Below, piece by piece: positions 11,098 through 23,757 of a stretch of DNA of 64,000 nt. Position 1 is the stretch's first letter, and each line of letters opens with the position of its first letter. A program made the position numbers and the translations under genes. Source of the DNA: Protea cynaroides (taxonomy: Eukaryota; Streptophyta; Magnoliopsida; Proteales; Proteaceae); assembly GCA_028583415.1 (NCBI GenBank), contig CM053267.1, forward strand, positions 23,630,478-23,694,477. Direction: 5' to 3'. The notes under the pieces are model-generated. The model did not search any database and was not told where the DNA came from. It worked only from the letters and a program-made list of their open reading frames with translations.

Positions 11098-11343
11098 TAT
11101 GTAAGGGGTTAATGATCTCTTCAATTATTAATATTATTACCTCAATAATTCGAAATACCGACATGCTTACTAAGTTATGGTCGGGTGTATAGACATGTAG
11201 ATCATATACCATAGCTGTAATTAAAGTAATTAGAGGCTCCATGTTTTTAATATAAAATATTGAAAATATTTTTTTATTTTAGAGAAAAATACTGTTTCTT
11301 CCCAGGTGGTTTGCTTGCCCTTAAATTTTTTAGAAAAATATAA
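10876..11343. other. Spacer with (ATT)n microsatellite
   Basis: A (TAT)n/(ATT)n run lies at about 11057-11097 between two copies of 'aaggggctaatgatctctt' (about 11039 and 11103). That short direct duplication surrounds the microsatellite. No gene is seen. Confidence 0.6.
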
Positions 11344-11697
11344 TTATCCTATTTTTTTAATGGTGTCAAAGTTATTTTTTTTGTTAGCTAAAAAATCAAT
11401 TATTGTTCGTGGACTTTTATAACCCTCATCCCATTTTCTTTTTTTTTCCTTCACCTTTGTTCCAAAAGGCTTTACAAAATCATCCCACGAATCATCCTCT
11501 CCAGCTTTTTGGTCACTTTCGCTTTCATTCTCCTTCACCTTTGTTCCAAAAGGCTTTGCAAAATCATCCCACGAATCATCCTCTCCAGCTTTTTGGTCGG
11601 CGTGGAAGACAATCCTTTCAGCCATTTCAAAGGGTTTGGAGAAACGCTTCAAAGGGGCTTCGTCTTCGCATTTTCTGAGGAATCTGATTTGGACCAT
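11344..11697 (-). CDS. Hypothetical protein with two 28-residue repeats
   Basis: 117-codon frame starting at 11697, with a second Met at residue 25. Two tandem copies of a 28-residue unit (DQKAGEDDSWDDF..KPFGTKVKE) derive from an 84-bp DNA duplication (about 11448-11531 and 11532-11610). The repeat is acidic at its start and basic at its end. No domain, signal peptide or membrane segment is recognised. It has no promoter I can see and could be one exon of a larger gene, a captured fragment or chance. The two repeat copies differ by an A/V substitution and the frame is preserved across both, which mildly favours past coding. Confidence 0.3.
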   Translation of the reverse strand: MVQIRFLRKCEDEAPLKRFSKPFEMAERIVFHADQKAGEDDSWDDFAKPFGTKVKENESESDQKAGEDDSWDDFVKPFGTKVKEKKRKWDEGYKSPRTIIDFLANKKNNFDTIKKIG

Positions 11698-11699
11698 TG

Positions 11700-13411
11700 T
11701 AATTACTTTGATTTTGAATGTAACTTTCGTTTTGGGACTTCTCTGGTTACTGAGGCATTACACCAAGCATTTTCTGTATTTTTCATTTTTCTTCAACCTC
11801 TTACCTCGATTAATAACGAAGAAATCCTATCATCTAAAGTGATTTTCTTTCCTCCTTGCCATGTCACGCCACCAGAGAACTGAAATAGGAGGAAACCTTT
11901 CTGCATTACTCCAAATGATACCACAAAAACGGATGTAAATTATGTAATAAGTAACCCATAATCTAATTCTCGGGAGGAAAAAGAAAAATCCCCAACCAAA
12001 AGATAATGCACCCAAAAAGTTCAAACAAGTGAACAGGGGGGTATTTTCTTGCAAAACCAAGCCTGTAAAAAACTTCTCATCTGTTCCAGCGTATCCCATT
12101 ACTAAGCCCGTAAGAAACTGGAATTTTCCGACTTCAACCATGGCTATTTTCTAGCAACTAGAAAGCAAAACCAAGATTTCTACAGTCCAGAGACCGGAAT
12201 GGTCATAGAATTGAACTGATGAGAGAGCGAAGGATAGTTAATCCGATGTCGGCTGCTGCAGAGTTGATGAGGAGGAAATGTGAAACAGTTGAGCACAGGG
12301 GCGGGAGAAGAGAAAGAAAGAAGACCGGTTTGGTTCGTCGAAGCTTACAGCGGCAGAGAAGTTCTCGACGGTTTGGTTTGTCGAAGCTTGCAGCAGCGGC
12401 GAAGGTTCATCGAAGCTTGCAACGACGGAGAAGTTCTTGAAGGTTTGGTTTCAACTGAGGGTTGCAGTGACTCTGGGCTTCAAGGGTTTGGTTTCGAATG
12501 AGGATTGCCGCGACTGGAACAGACTTAGATTTCCTATATCAACAACAAGGGTAAAATAGATTATACAACCTGATTAGTTGGGTCATTAAAATAATATTGG
12601 TCTCTCACCGTTAATATTTAATGGAATATACCTAACGACATGGATTTAATTGTATTTTAATAATAGTTATAAGGGAGATATTTGTATTTTTTTAAAAAGC
12701 TTGGGGGCATTTGTCTTTTTGACAAATCCCAGAGGAAGTAAACATCCTCAGATCCAACTTACCAATGCCATGCACATGGTGCAAATGGAGATAAGCCTCT
12801 AAGCTCAATAAACACAACCTAAAAGATCTCCTCAGACAAAAGTTCTAGCACAGAAATCAGTAACATGCAAAATTTTATAATCCATAAGGCAGCCAAAATT
12901 GGAATATTGGATTAAATGGTAATGCATGATTTTTTTGATATTGCACAGCAGAAAAAAACAAGAAAGTGAATTTCCCAAATTTGAAATTGAAAAAAATGTG
13001 AATTTTTCTTTATGTTAAAACAAAAAGATTACCAAAAAAAAAAAAAAATCAATCATCAAAATTTCTATGTGATGCAACTTCAGTGAACCCAAAGTTCTCC
13101 AGCTTACTCCATGCGTGCCCTAATGTTTAATCACAACTTGTGTAACAGAAACAGATTGTACAGCAATCTGATGCACTAGATTTCCAACTCGAGGTCCTGA
13201 CTGACTTTGAGGATCTACAATACTCATCTGTAGATGACGTTTTGCAAAAGTAAAGCTGGAGTAAAACTATTTATGGAGTAAATTTTGTGCCATTTTCATG
13301 GGAGGACTCCATTGTGAAAGAAATTACCTTTACAAGATCTTAATGACTTACAATGAGTATGAACATTGGGTAGTGTAATTACACAATGTAAAAGTAAAAT
13401 AGTTAGAGAGA
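11700..13411. other. Spacer downstream of the glucosidase-like gene
   Basis: No supported gene. A short degenerate repeat of 'tcgaagcttgcagcggcgga' type (about 12339-12450) makes Arg/Ser-rich frames. 12540-12730 resembles one end of the long-TIR element at 15426 (taatggaatatacctaacg; tttgtctttttgacaaatccc), but I see no matching left end. 12740-13411 may include the 3' UTR of the adjacent minus-strand gene. Confidence 0.45.
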
Positions 13412-16400
13412 TCACATCTTCAACGATATCTTTTCTTCTTCCAGACCTGATACGTGATGGAAAAGTAGGAAAGCCATCACACAGCTGGTAAGAACCACCT
13501 CTCCCACCACTACTATCTTCAACTCTGGACACAAAAGAAATGCCAATTCAAACATTATAGATGGTTTAAACTCTGCCAAAATCCTCAAAAATTAGAAGTA
13601 CCTTTTAGTTTCTGAATCAGATCCTCCAAGCTCATTCTACCACTAGCTTCTCTTATATCAACACCAACCAAATGAATACTTTTCAAGTTATAGTCATCAT
13701 TCTTCTGCAAAGTGTTCCCATCTTTGAAGACATGGTTTGAGTCTGAGAGCAGCCACTTTGTGCAAAAAATGCTGAAGGTTAGGATTGACCCAACTCACCC
13801 AGCCACCCCCTCCTAGGACACTTTTGAAAGTGTGTCATGCACCAGGTTACAGCCTTTCTTAATTCTACCATGTACTTCTTTTTTATTTTTAATGAATTCT
13901 GACACTCCATGTCGACTTCTCTCAACAAAATAGAGAATACAATTTAATTCAACAACATTCTTGAAACAGCCCTCCAAGGGAAATAACATATGCAGTGAGA
14001 GATCCTACGGCCAAAGCCTTTGTCTTATTCAGAATCCCTCAAACTACTTGAATAAAGTTGATCAAACTGACCAATGTTTTTTAATATAATATATAAATAA
14101 AAAAAAAAAAAACAAAATTCTTCGGGTGCTCTAGAGAAAACTAGTTGGGGAATTCTGCTTCTTTTGCTAATGGTTAGGGTTTATTTTAAGAAAGACACTA
14201 GAATCTTCATGGACGAGTCCACCATGGTGGCCTGGCTAACAAGGTACCTCACAAGTCTTGTAGTATATTGTTTATCTTTTCTTTTTAGGGCAATCTGAGG
14301 GTGCATCATCTCTGTTTAGGTCCAAATAGGCTTATATTGTTACTTTTGAGTAGCTGGCTTTTGTGCCTTAAATTTTCTTTCTCCAGAGGAGGGGTTGCTT
14401 GTATTACTGCCGTTATGTGACTTTTTTGTTAGCATGGCCTGACCATAATTGCTAGATTCATAAATTGATTTGATTTTGTGTTCAAACCAAAATCAATAAA
14501 TTGAAGGTCAGCTAGTAAATTTAAATACCTAGTCACACACACAGGACAGATGGAAATTCGGTGGCTTTAGGATGTATTGCTCTACAGTATGGCTACCATT
14601 GGAAGCTTAGGGATAGGAGATTTTAGGTCACAAATTTAAGCTCACAGCTTAAGGTAAATATTCATATAAAACTGAAATTGGAAGAAATCAAAAACAAGAA
14701 TTGCAAGTAGAGGAATAGGCCTTGTACCTTTAAATATGGTACTGAAATTGGAAGAAATCCTGCTAGAGTGGTCCTCTCTGATGGATCTAATTGCTGGTAA
14801 AATATGGTGGAGATCTGAGCTCAATCAGTAGGTACAGTAGGGAGAGTCCAAATGCTAATGGGAAAACAGGGAGGTAGCAAGAATTGGAAATATAAGCAGT
14901 CAAAATCTTATTTTTTCCGTACTAGAATTCATTTAAAAATAGGAAAAGAATCAGAGACATCCAATTCAAATCAATTTTGATCAGAAAAAAGAGAGATAGC
15001 AACTTAAAGCAAACTAGAAAACCAGGTAGAAAAAAAGGGTGCCACAAGCTTGTGAAAGATGACTATACTGACCTGGGTATGGAAGGAACAAAATAGAAAA
15101 TAGAAGAAAGAAAAAGAAAAGAAATCCATTTGCAAGAAACCCTCAGAATCCACCAAGCAAGCTAATGTAGAACAATGTTCCCAACTACATGGCTAGGAAC
15201 CAATTCTACAGCAGGATTGCTTTTGATTCTCCAGATTTAAAGAAAACACAATAATTGACAATTTGTTGCCCTGGAATTCCTCAAGCATTCAAAAAAGATA
15301 GCAGTAATGGATCATTCACATGTATTGATGGGAGAAAAAGCGATAAAAAGAAGAAAGGATAGAACCGCACAGCGAACTGTATCTCACAGCCATTCTTGCA
15401 CTTGGCAGCCCTTTTTTTTTTTTTTGGAAAAAGGCAGTTACCTCCCCTATACTATAGCTTAATGACAGTTGACCCCCAAAGTTTCAGGAAAAGACAAACG
15501 GCCCCAATTTTGAACAGTGTTAAAGTTAATTTTTTCATTGACAATTATACCCCTAATTAGGGAAAAAAAACCCTAAATCAATTTTTACCGAGCTTCTTCT
15601 TCTCTTCATCTCTCTGCCCTCTCACCTTTAAGTAATCGCCGGAAAAATAGGTGTCAAAGCCCTTGAGGGTTTCTCATGTCCTCTGAACGAGAAAGGGAAA
15701 CTTAGTGTCAAAGCTCTCCTGGGTTTCTCATGTTGAAAACAGGGTGTGGAATGAGATGAATCCTAGCTCGACTGAATTGAAGCAGGTACAGAAAGATTTT
15801 AAGAAGCAGAAGAAAGGCTTTTCCATCAGGGCTCAAAGCATAGACATAACTATATTAACATAGAGGAACAATAATGCCCAACATAAAGCAGGTAAGGTCT
15901 TACGAAAAACTGCATTTCCAGGATAAATTAGAGAAGGGGGCGTACCTGAATCACAGAACTGAGGATAATAGTCGAACTCATTTTAAAACCTGAAAATGAA
16001 AACAGGTGGAGGTTTAAGTTTGGCGACGAAATCTATAAAATCAAGCACATAAAAGAACAAAGATATTGATATACACTTTCGAAAATTCTCGACTTTCCTA
16101 CACTTTTAACATTTGCAAGAAAATTCGCGGAGATTACGTGCCCGTTCCTTCGTTGTTTGTGGTCATAATCTTAACAGTTAAACACCCTTTCGTTCTATCC
16201 TCCCCGTTTCTAAGAAAATGAACATTTCAAGACAGGAGCTTTCATGAAGCAGGGTTACAATTCGCTCAGATTACATCACTGGTTCATTCTTTCTTTGTTG
16301 GTACACTCGATTTTGACTTCTCGCGGGTTCAGCGACTAGCTAAGAATATCAGCATCAAGAAAGTCACTCTCAAAAATATCAGATGGGTCGACCAGTTTAG

Positions 16401-18754
16401 GCCCCTTCAAATGATGGCAAAGCCAAATAGTGATGAAATAAGGCATGTCCTTCACAACCCGAACCCAAATGTTTCAAAAGCTTCTTTGAATCGTTCTAGG
16501 TTAATAAACAAGGGAAATGTTGAAGCGGACAGAAGAGGGTGAGATGGATGCAGTTAAGGTAGAATTGATAAATTTACAGCAACAGATTTTTTGAATGATT
16601 GAGATTCAAAGAGGATGAAAATAGAAGTTGCACGATAGTCTACCCTTCCCTTCAATGGTGGAATTCAGAAACATCGGAGATCAGATAGAGAAGATTCTTC
16701 ATCTGAGACCGAGCCGAAGATTACAGGTTTTTTTATTTTCTTTTTTTTTTTTGGGGGGGGTAAGACTCGGTCACACTTGGAAAGGGTTAATTTGGTCATT
16801 AAGATAAAATTAACCTCTCGTCGTGGGTATCTAACAGAATATTCCTAACGGCGTGGGTCTATTTGTATTTTAGTAGTGTTTCTAGGGGAGACGTTTATCT
16901 TTTCCTGAAACTTTGGGGGTCAACTACCATTAAGCTATAGTACAGGGGAGGTAACTATCTTTTTCCCTTTTTTTTTAAACTCTCCCCCCTCTTGGCTTAA
17001 GCCTTTACACGATTTAAATATCATTCTAAACAGAACCTTAATAATGGAAAGGATAACTAACAATGGAAACTAACCAACTAGGAAACTAACTAACCAACTA
17101 GGAAACTAACTACTACTGGAAACTGAACTACAATGGAAACAAAATCCTTCTATAATCTACTAAATTGGAACACCAGCTTTGACCAAAAAATCTCATCCTT
17201 CCATAAGCACATCCTTCTAAATTTGTGTTATTTCCATATCCTTGTGCCACTAACTAGTTGTTGAATTAAGCACTGTTACAAGATCAAGATCGGAAACTTC
17301 CAAACTCTGGCAGATTAATCAATCAATCAATTGATCAATAATATCAGGCTACAGCTGCACAGCTGGCTCATCAATAAAATTGGGCTAGCTGAATATGGAC
17401 TGAATATGGCCTGCTGACATGGGCTTTGTGGGCTGCTGAATCTGGCCACGAATTGGTCCCTTTTCTTCCCTTTTTGCGTGGTTGTACTGCATCACAAGCA
17501 CTGTAACTGTCTTACAGCAAAACAGCTATAAAAACTGAGACTTTGTTAGCATTAGAAATCGTGAGTTTGGCTTAAAGCCTTACATCTATCTATAGAGTTA
17601 ACACGGGACACAATCAAATACTGATTGTGAATTTTAAAACTCATCTGAAAGTGAAACTAGAGTGAAACACATCTCCTGTTGCCAGCTGTAGAATAATCCT
17701 AATCCAACTGGGACTCCTTAAAAATAAACATAAACTTAAAAGGAAAAGTACAACGTAAAACCTACTAATTCTAAAACAACAAAAAGAATTCAATTAACAA
17801 AATAAATCCTAAAGTAAACCCAAGAAAAGACAGTTGATTACTCCCCTAATTACTAATTATCAAAAGAAAACCAAATGCAGGCTAAAGTCTCCTCCTCTTC
17901 TTCTTAGTAGCTGAATCAAATGAACTTCATTCACAATTCAAAACACCTCATACGTATATAATTCAAGTTCCTACTTTCGCTCAAACACTAAAGAGCGAGC
18001 AGATAGAAATCCAGCAGGTCAGGCAGGGCCATATTTTGGTGATATCCCATTCTCTCCTACTTGTATGCTAAGTTTAAGTCCAATCTGATTCTTACAAGTA
18101 CCAAATAATGCAAAGAAAAATGGTGAAAAAAAAAAAGTCTTTCGATAATTCTGGATTGTAATGCATAAAATTGAATAGGGGTGCAAGAGTTGCACACCTC
18201 AGAGCAGAAACAGGGGTGCAAGAGTTGCATTCTCATCCATTTGGCCGGACTTATGTTCATTTTGTCAACCAAAATAGATAAATTCTAACTAGAACTTAAC
18301 AGGATTACAAATTTCCAGAATGACTTGAAATTTATCTTGAACTCATCGGACGATGACAGAATGTCTTGACGGATGATGCCAAAAAAAAAAATCCAAATAT
18401 TACAGCTATACAAGTTGAAATGAAGTGAGATTAGGGTATAAATAGTTACCAGGCTCGTCAGTGCCATCGACGCAGTCGCAGAAACCGTCATTAAGCCTGT
18501 CCCTAGTGAAGAATTTGGATCCGTCCTTGCACTTGATCAAATCTGACGTGAAATAACTCTCCTCTTACTTGAAATTAGGGGAAACACTAGGTCTAATCTC
18601 TAACGTGCTCCCAGACGAACTTACAGAGAGAGAGAAAACCTTGAGGATGATGAATCCCCAGAAATGGTGAAATTGAGATTAGAGAGCCAGAAGAGGAAAC
18701 GAAGAGAAAACAGGTGTAGACCACCAAGACGATGTTGAAGAAGCCCGTCTGCAT
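13412..18754 (-). CDS. Glucosidase II beta-like (PRKCSH-like) gene, possibly exon-deleted
   Basis: The beta subunit of ER glucosidase II helps trim glucose from N-glycans; plants also have a short membrane-anchored relative, which this resembles. Exons read as 18754-18640 (signal peptide MQTGFFNIVLVVYTCF, then LGIHHPQ), 18563-18450 (LIKCKDG...LNDGFCDCVDGTDEPG, the first LDLa-like cysteine motif), 13742-13602 (ending MSLEDLIQKLK) and 13524-13412 (hydrophobic tail VVVGEVVLTSCVMAFLL, short basic end, TGA). All introns are GT-AG and the four pieces join in frame (483 nt, 160 aa). The exon for the second cysteine-rich segment (GKFYCRN...CDCCDGSDE in the family) is not visible in the 4.7-kb central intron, which carries a long-TIR element. 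Either the gene lost that exon or the model is a decaying paralogue. Acceptor 13742 is the least certain junction. Confidence 0.6.
15426..16966. mobile_element. 1.54-kb long-TIR element in the glucosidase-like intron
   Basis: The left end, GGAAAAAGGCAGTTACCTCC, and right end, ggaggtaactatctttttcc, are inverted repeats extending about 80 bp through 'tatagcttaatg' and 'acccccaaagtttcaggaaaagac'. Both flanks are T-rich, so a target duplication cannot be scored. The interior has no transposase or recognised gene. Architecture matches the elements at 5841 and 55531 though the ends differ, so these are separate families of one type. Confidence 0.7.
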
Positions 18755-19743
18755 CGCGTTTCCCGCCGGCGATTGTTTGTTGACTTCTTTCCATTTCCAT
18801 TGAACTGTTCCAAACACACAAATACGCGCGCGATGCACATTGGATCATCACTTCTGCAAATTCTGCACAGTTTATTTGGGCTGGGCTTGATCCGAACCCA
18901 AGGGCTATGTTTGGGTCTTCGTTAAGGCCTATCACTGTGGCATGTCCAGGGATCAGCTTGAATCGGCCCAGATCAACTGATCCAGATCAGGATCAGTTAG
19001 GCCGATCCGGTGCAGTATGCAAGCCGGAACGATTTGCAAGGGGCGATTCCAGGAAGGTAAAATAATTTGAGGGGTAACCGGACAGACACCAAGCCGATCT
19101 CTTACCCAATTCTGAGTTCTATGAATGCTGGTCATGTCACCTAATGTAATGATAGTATTTGTTTTTATTTGCGACTTGGATCCTCTTCCATCGTCCAATC
19201 GCCTAGTCATCTGTCAGATAGGCATCCCAGCCCGTTTGATAGACGACTCATAAACTGGGCAACAAGAGAGGATTTTTTTTTATTTTTTTTTTATGAGAGG
19301 GGGGTGGGGGGTAAATACTGATAGTATTTATTCAATGATTGTGAACTTCAAAGTTGAAAATCTTACTAGACATGCATCTGCATAGGCAGTTCAAATAATG
19401 CAAAAATCCTTCTAAGGAGTAAGGACCCATATTAACAGTTTAGGCCCTTCATTGCATCAGTATTCTCCTATTTGCATAATTTGGTCATTTATTTCATTAA
19501 TTAATACTCTCGTATTGTATGATTTGGCATTTTTAGCTTTGTAAAGTTCATGTAAGTATCAATTAGAAATAGAGTACCTGCACTATCATGGCATTAATTT
19601 TCTTATATTGTACAGTAAAGTTCATCAAACCATAAGTATTTAAATGGGTTTGCCAGGGCCCTCTTGTTCATATAACGGTTTCTTTACCCAGCAGTAGCTG
19701 TTAGCACTCAGTATGCATATTGAAGGTTGATGTAATGAAGATG

Positions 19744-19809
<66 letters not shown>

Positions 19810-20327
19810 GAAGTTTAGAATGCATTCTAACAAAAAAAAAAAAAAAGAGAGTTTAGAATGCATGAATAGAAACTATTGTTCCATAGTTAATTTTTCTATA
19901 AAATGGGCTATGGATCTTTTTCCCCCCTCTATTGTAGACCCAATGTCTCATTGATGAACCATATTTTCTGTCTCGATAGGTTCTCCCTCTTATTATTATT
20001 CCTGCAATAATGTGTATATTGTTTGATAAAATGTTTTACTCAGACTCTGTTTGTTTTAAAGGAAAATTTTTCTTGAAAATGAAATTTGACATGAACATTT
20101 TCCTCAATGTAATTTTCTTTTGTATTTTATTTTACTGGAAATTTTTTTTTCCATTATTTTACATGAAAACATATGAGATCCTAAAACAAATATCAATCTT
20201 AATTTGAAAATACCTCCACCTCCACAAATCTTCCTTCCCAAGTCCAATTCTCAAAAAACCACACATGCACACACACCTTGTAGACAATTCATTTTGGCAT
20301 ACCCCAGAACAGCTAGGGAGACTCTAA
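18755..20327. other. Spacer upstream of the glucosidase-like gene
   Basis: 18755-18950 is the likely promoter/5' UTR of the minus-strand gene (CG-rich spot acgcgcgcga near 18823). It holds a compound (AC)n(TC)n microsatellite at about 19746-19808. A MITE-end-like segment, tctgtttgttttaaaggaaaa, begins near 20046. No further gene is seen. Confidence 0.5.
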
Positions 20328-20523
20328 GGGGGTGTTTGGTAACACTCCAGAAGTTGGATTCTGACTTCTGGAGCATAAATGGAGTAGAAGCCTGTTTGGT
20401 AACCCGGTTCGGACTTCTGGAGAATCCATGAGTGAACCGGCTCCAAATGAGCTCTAGAATCCAATTTTTTGGAGCATCAAATAGATGCTTTTCGACTTCA
20501 GAGCACAATTTTGGAGTAAAAAT

Positions 20524-20969
20524 CACCCCACCCCACTACTACCACCAACTACCACTACCACCACCACAACCCACCAGCCACCAACCACCACCCACCACCG
20601 CCACCACCCTCCACCACCCACTGCCGTCACCACCACCACCACCACCACACTGCCACCACCCACCGCCACCACTACCCACCACCACCACTACCACCATCCT
20701 TAATCACCACCCACCGCCACCTACCATCGCCACCACCACCAGCCACCGATCACCAACCACCGCCACCTACCATCGCCACCACCACCAGCCACCAACCATC
20801 GCCACCGCCACCTACCACCACCACCGCCACCACCACCACCCCCCGTCGCCATCACCACCAACCACCCACCACCGCCACAACCATCCACTACCTCCCACTG
20901 CCACCTACTATCGCCACCACCACCAGCCACCAACCACCACCACCACCACCCACCACCACCAACTATCAC
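20524..20969. repeat. CCACCA-type minisatellite, left part
   Basis: Degenerate (CCACCACCGCCACCTACCATCG)-like units with a higher-order period of about 60-70 bp (the 'cacctaccatcgccaccacc' unit recurs). The same array resumes at 34514-34840 after the Ty3 insertion. Confidence 0.85.
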
Positions 20970-23280
20970 TGTCACACCCCAATTTCACACTGTTCAGAAT
21001 GGTGTGATGAATCGCTAAATAACCAACGGTTCAACCAGGATCTCAAATAGGTTATCCCCGCGTTATCTAAACTTACACACATCCGTAATCATAATCAGAG
21101 TAATACACAATAGCGAAAAATCTATAATAAAATGAACTGAGCAACTACGATGATATCATTAATTTAATAGCAAATTATTCTGTTTTCAACCGAGACATAA
21201 ATATTTAAATATCAAATACATGTCTTATAAATCCAATAAAGGAACCTATAAAAATATCTAATCGAATATACACGAGTTGCACTCGCAAGAGGAGTCGTGT
21301 GTATCATCTTCAGCTTCAACTCCCATTGCTGCTACCATCCCGTACGTAGGAGCATTGACATAGTCTTCAACTGTGTAACCTGCATCATCAACTAAAAATA
21401 TTCAACGTCGAGGGGTGAGCACACAACACGGCTCAGTGAGTAGCCAAAACAATGCAACATTACATATGCATGCAAAAAGTCAATTTATATCTTTGGTCCG
21501 GTTTAAAGTTTGCAGTATGCTATAGAAAGGTTGAGGTAGCCAAAGGTCGCGTTTATTGACTCCGCCTCTATACACGAGTGTGTGACGTTACCCGAAGATC
21601 ACGTTTATCGTCAACTCACATGCACCCAACCATGAACAATATATAACAAATGTTACGTTTATTGCTATATAGTGTCATACCAACACGTAAGCCCCTATTG
21701 GCGAGGGCTGCAAACTGGGCTCGCAACTAACCAATCCTAATGTCAAACAGTGTATCCAAGGCCTCACCCCAACATCCCTTAGAATGTCCATAGAGATAGA
21801 GCTAAGGCCCCCCGGTAGAGTCAGAGACTACAAGGATCGAGACCACCTCCCCTGATACTCTACGACATAATAGTTCTGCTAAAGTAATGGCGATACGACG
21901 ATGCTAATGCACAAGACTTGAGTTAGAGATAGAGCTAAAAGTCGAGACCCGTCAAAGGTTACGTTTATTGACGTCCTCATCACACCTCCCTGATACTCGC
22001 TCGCATCAAGCACATCAACCACACACATACAAACACATGCCTATTCCTATCATCATCATCATCATTATGTTATAAACAATAAAGTAAATATGCATGAACA
22101 AATAATAGAATATTGGATGGCATGCTGTATGCACATTACAAACATATTCGCATAGGATCAAGCATAGCATAGGACTCAAGAAATAGAAAACAGTTTCTTA
22201 TTAACCAATTTAGTTTGGTGTTAAGGTTCCTCACCTTAGCTTGCTAATAGATATTTTTCAAGCTTTAGAATCACCTCTACAGTGTTATTATAATGCTAGC
22301 AAACCTAACAAAGTCGATAGAATTTAATTAGAATTAATTTCCAATTTAAAAACCATGCTGTTGCCGAGGGTCGATCGAGGGTCGATGCTCGGTAATGCAT
22401 AGGGTCGATGGGTCTATCGACCCGTCCTCTGTCCGAACTTTCCGAATGCCGAGGGTCGATGGTCGGGTGCATAGGGTCGATGGGTCTATCGACCCTGTGT
22501 GCGACCCTCTATGCAATCAGGGCCAATTTCCAGTTTTTAGTTCATTCTTCATGTTTGGGGTCCTATGGCTTGCTTCCACATTCCATTAAACATTCATTCC
22601 ATGGTCTGAAACCATGATTCATCCTCCTAGATGACTTTCATGCATTATCCTAGGTTTTTCCATGAAAACCTAACCATGGATGAATGGTTTGGGTTTCTCC
22701 GAAATCCTACACTCAACCATATCTAATCTAAGGTCTGTAGAAACTCATGGAATTAGTATTCATACCTGAGAAGATTACTTTTCTCTGGAAATTCTTCTCC
22801 TTTTTGCTAAGTCTTCTTCCATTCCTCTTTTCTTCCTCTTTTCCTTCTTCTCTCTTTCTCTCAATTCAATTAGGGTTGTGAAAGGAGTGAAAGTGGCTTA
22901 GGGACGTCCTTTAAATAGAGTAGCAATGTCCTATAATAGTCCCATTGAGATTTGAAAAGAATCCCAATCGAAAATTAGAAAATTTCCTAATTTCAGACTC
23001 GGCAGTAAGTGAGGGTCGATTAGAGGGTCGATGATCCCGTCGACCCTGTGGTCTGACACTGTCCGACCCTCTGTCCATTTTTCAGGGTCTGAGTTTCTAG
23101 TTTGAGAGGGTCGACCCTATTTAGCTGGGTATGCGACCCTTGCTCTATTTTAAGTGTTTTTAGGTCGATTTGATACCAGGGATCTCGCTCTCCTTCACGC
23201 CCTTGGTCCATTGACTCGACCATGATGGGTAAACCTGGTTCAAGGTGATAAGACCGGATTAGTTTGACACGGGTCTTACA
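20970..23280 (-). repeat. Ty3 element 3' LTR
   Basis: 2311 bp, close to the 32196-34513 copy (about 97% over the first 200 bases compared by eye). It contains clusters of gggtcga/tcgaccc pairs (22365-22515, 23010-23130) and several copies of a (g)gttacgtttattg motif (about 21545-21980). Confidence 0.93.
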
Positions 23281-23599
23281 ACTCCCCCCAACTTATAAAA
23301 ATTTCTTCCTCGAAATTGGACGTACCTTCTGAATCAAATAAGTGAGGGTATTTCTTCCGCATAGCATTTTCTTCTTCCCATGTAACTTCTTCCATGTCTC
23401 TACTTTTCCATGTGACCTTAACATAGTAGATATCTCTGTTGCGTAGACGTTGAACCTTTCGACTAGTGATTTCCGTTGGTGTTACTTCAAATGTCAAATC
23501 ATCAGTCAATTCTGGCAAATCCACTGTCAAAACATGTGTTGGGTCTTTGACATACTTCTTCAATAAGGAAATGTGAAATACATCATGCACACTTGACAT
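23276..23599 (-). pseudogene. Ty3 pol C-terminus, chromodomain-like tail
   Basis: The frame holds VHDVFHISLLKKYV, the conserved end of plant Ty3 integrase, followed by LRNRDIYYVKVTWKSR and VTWEEE...YPHLF, which resembles the C-terminal chromodomain of chromoviruses. Chromodomains direct integration toward particular chromatin. The frame is open to its stop just before the LTR; upstream joins to the integrase body are broken. Confidence 0.8.
23281..23295 (-). promoter_or_regulatory. Ty3 polypurine tract
   Basis: On the minus strand AAGTTGGGGGGAGT immediately precedes the 3' LTR. This is the expected position and composition of the plus-strand primer for reverse transcription. Confidence 0.8.
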
Positions 23600-23757
23600 A
23601 GATAGTGGTAGTGCTAACTGATAAGCTACTTTTTCACGCTTAGCCAGAATTTCATATGGCCCGACATATCTTGGACTTAGTTTCCCTTTTTGTCAGAACC
23701 TTTTCAATCCTCGCATAGGCGATACCCTCAAAAATACTTTATCACCTACGGCGAACT

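Noticed and set aside
12219..12501. Arg/Ser-rich frames with repeated RSLQR units
   Set aside because: A short degenerate DNA repeat explains them; no supported start context or homologue.
20432..21007. 191-residue His/Pro/Thr-rich frame, and its minus-strand Gly/Trp-rich mirror
   Set aside because: Generated entirely by the CCA minisatellite; every register of such a repeat is open.
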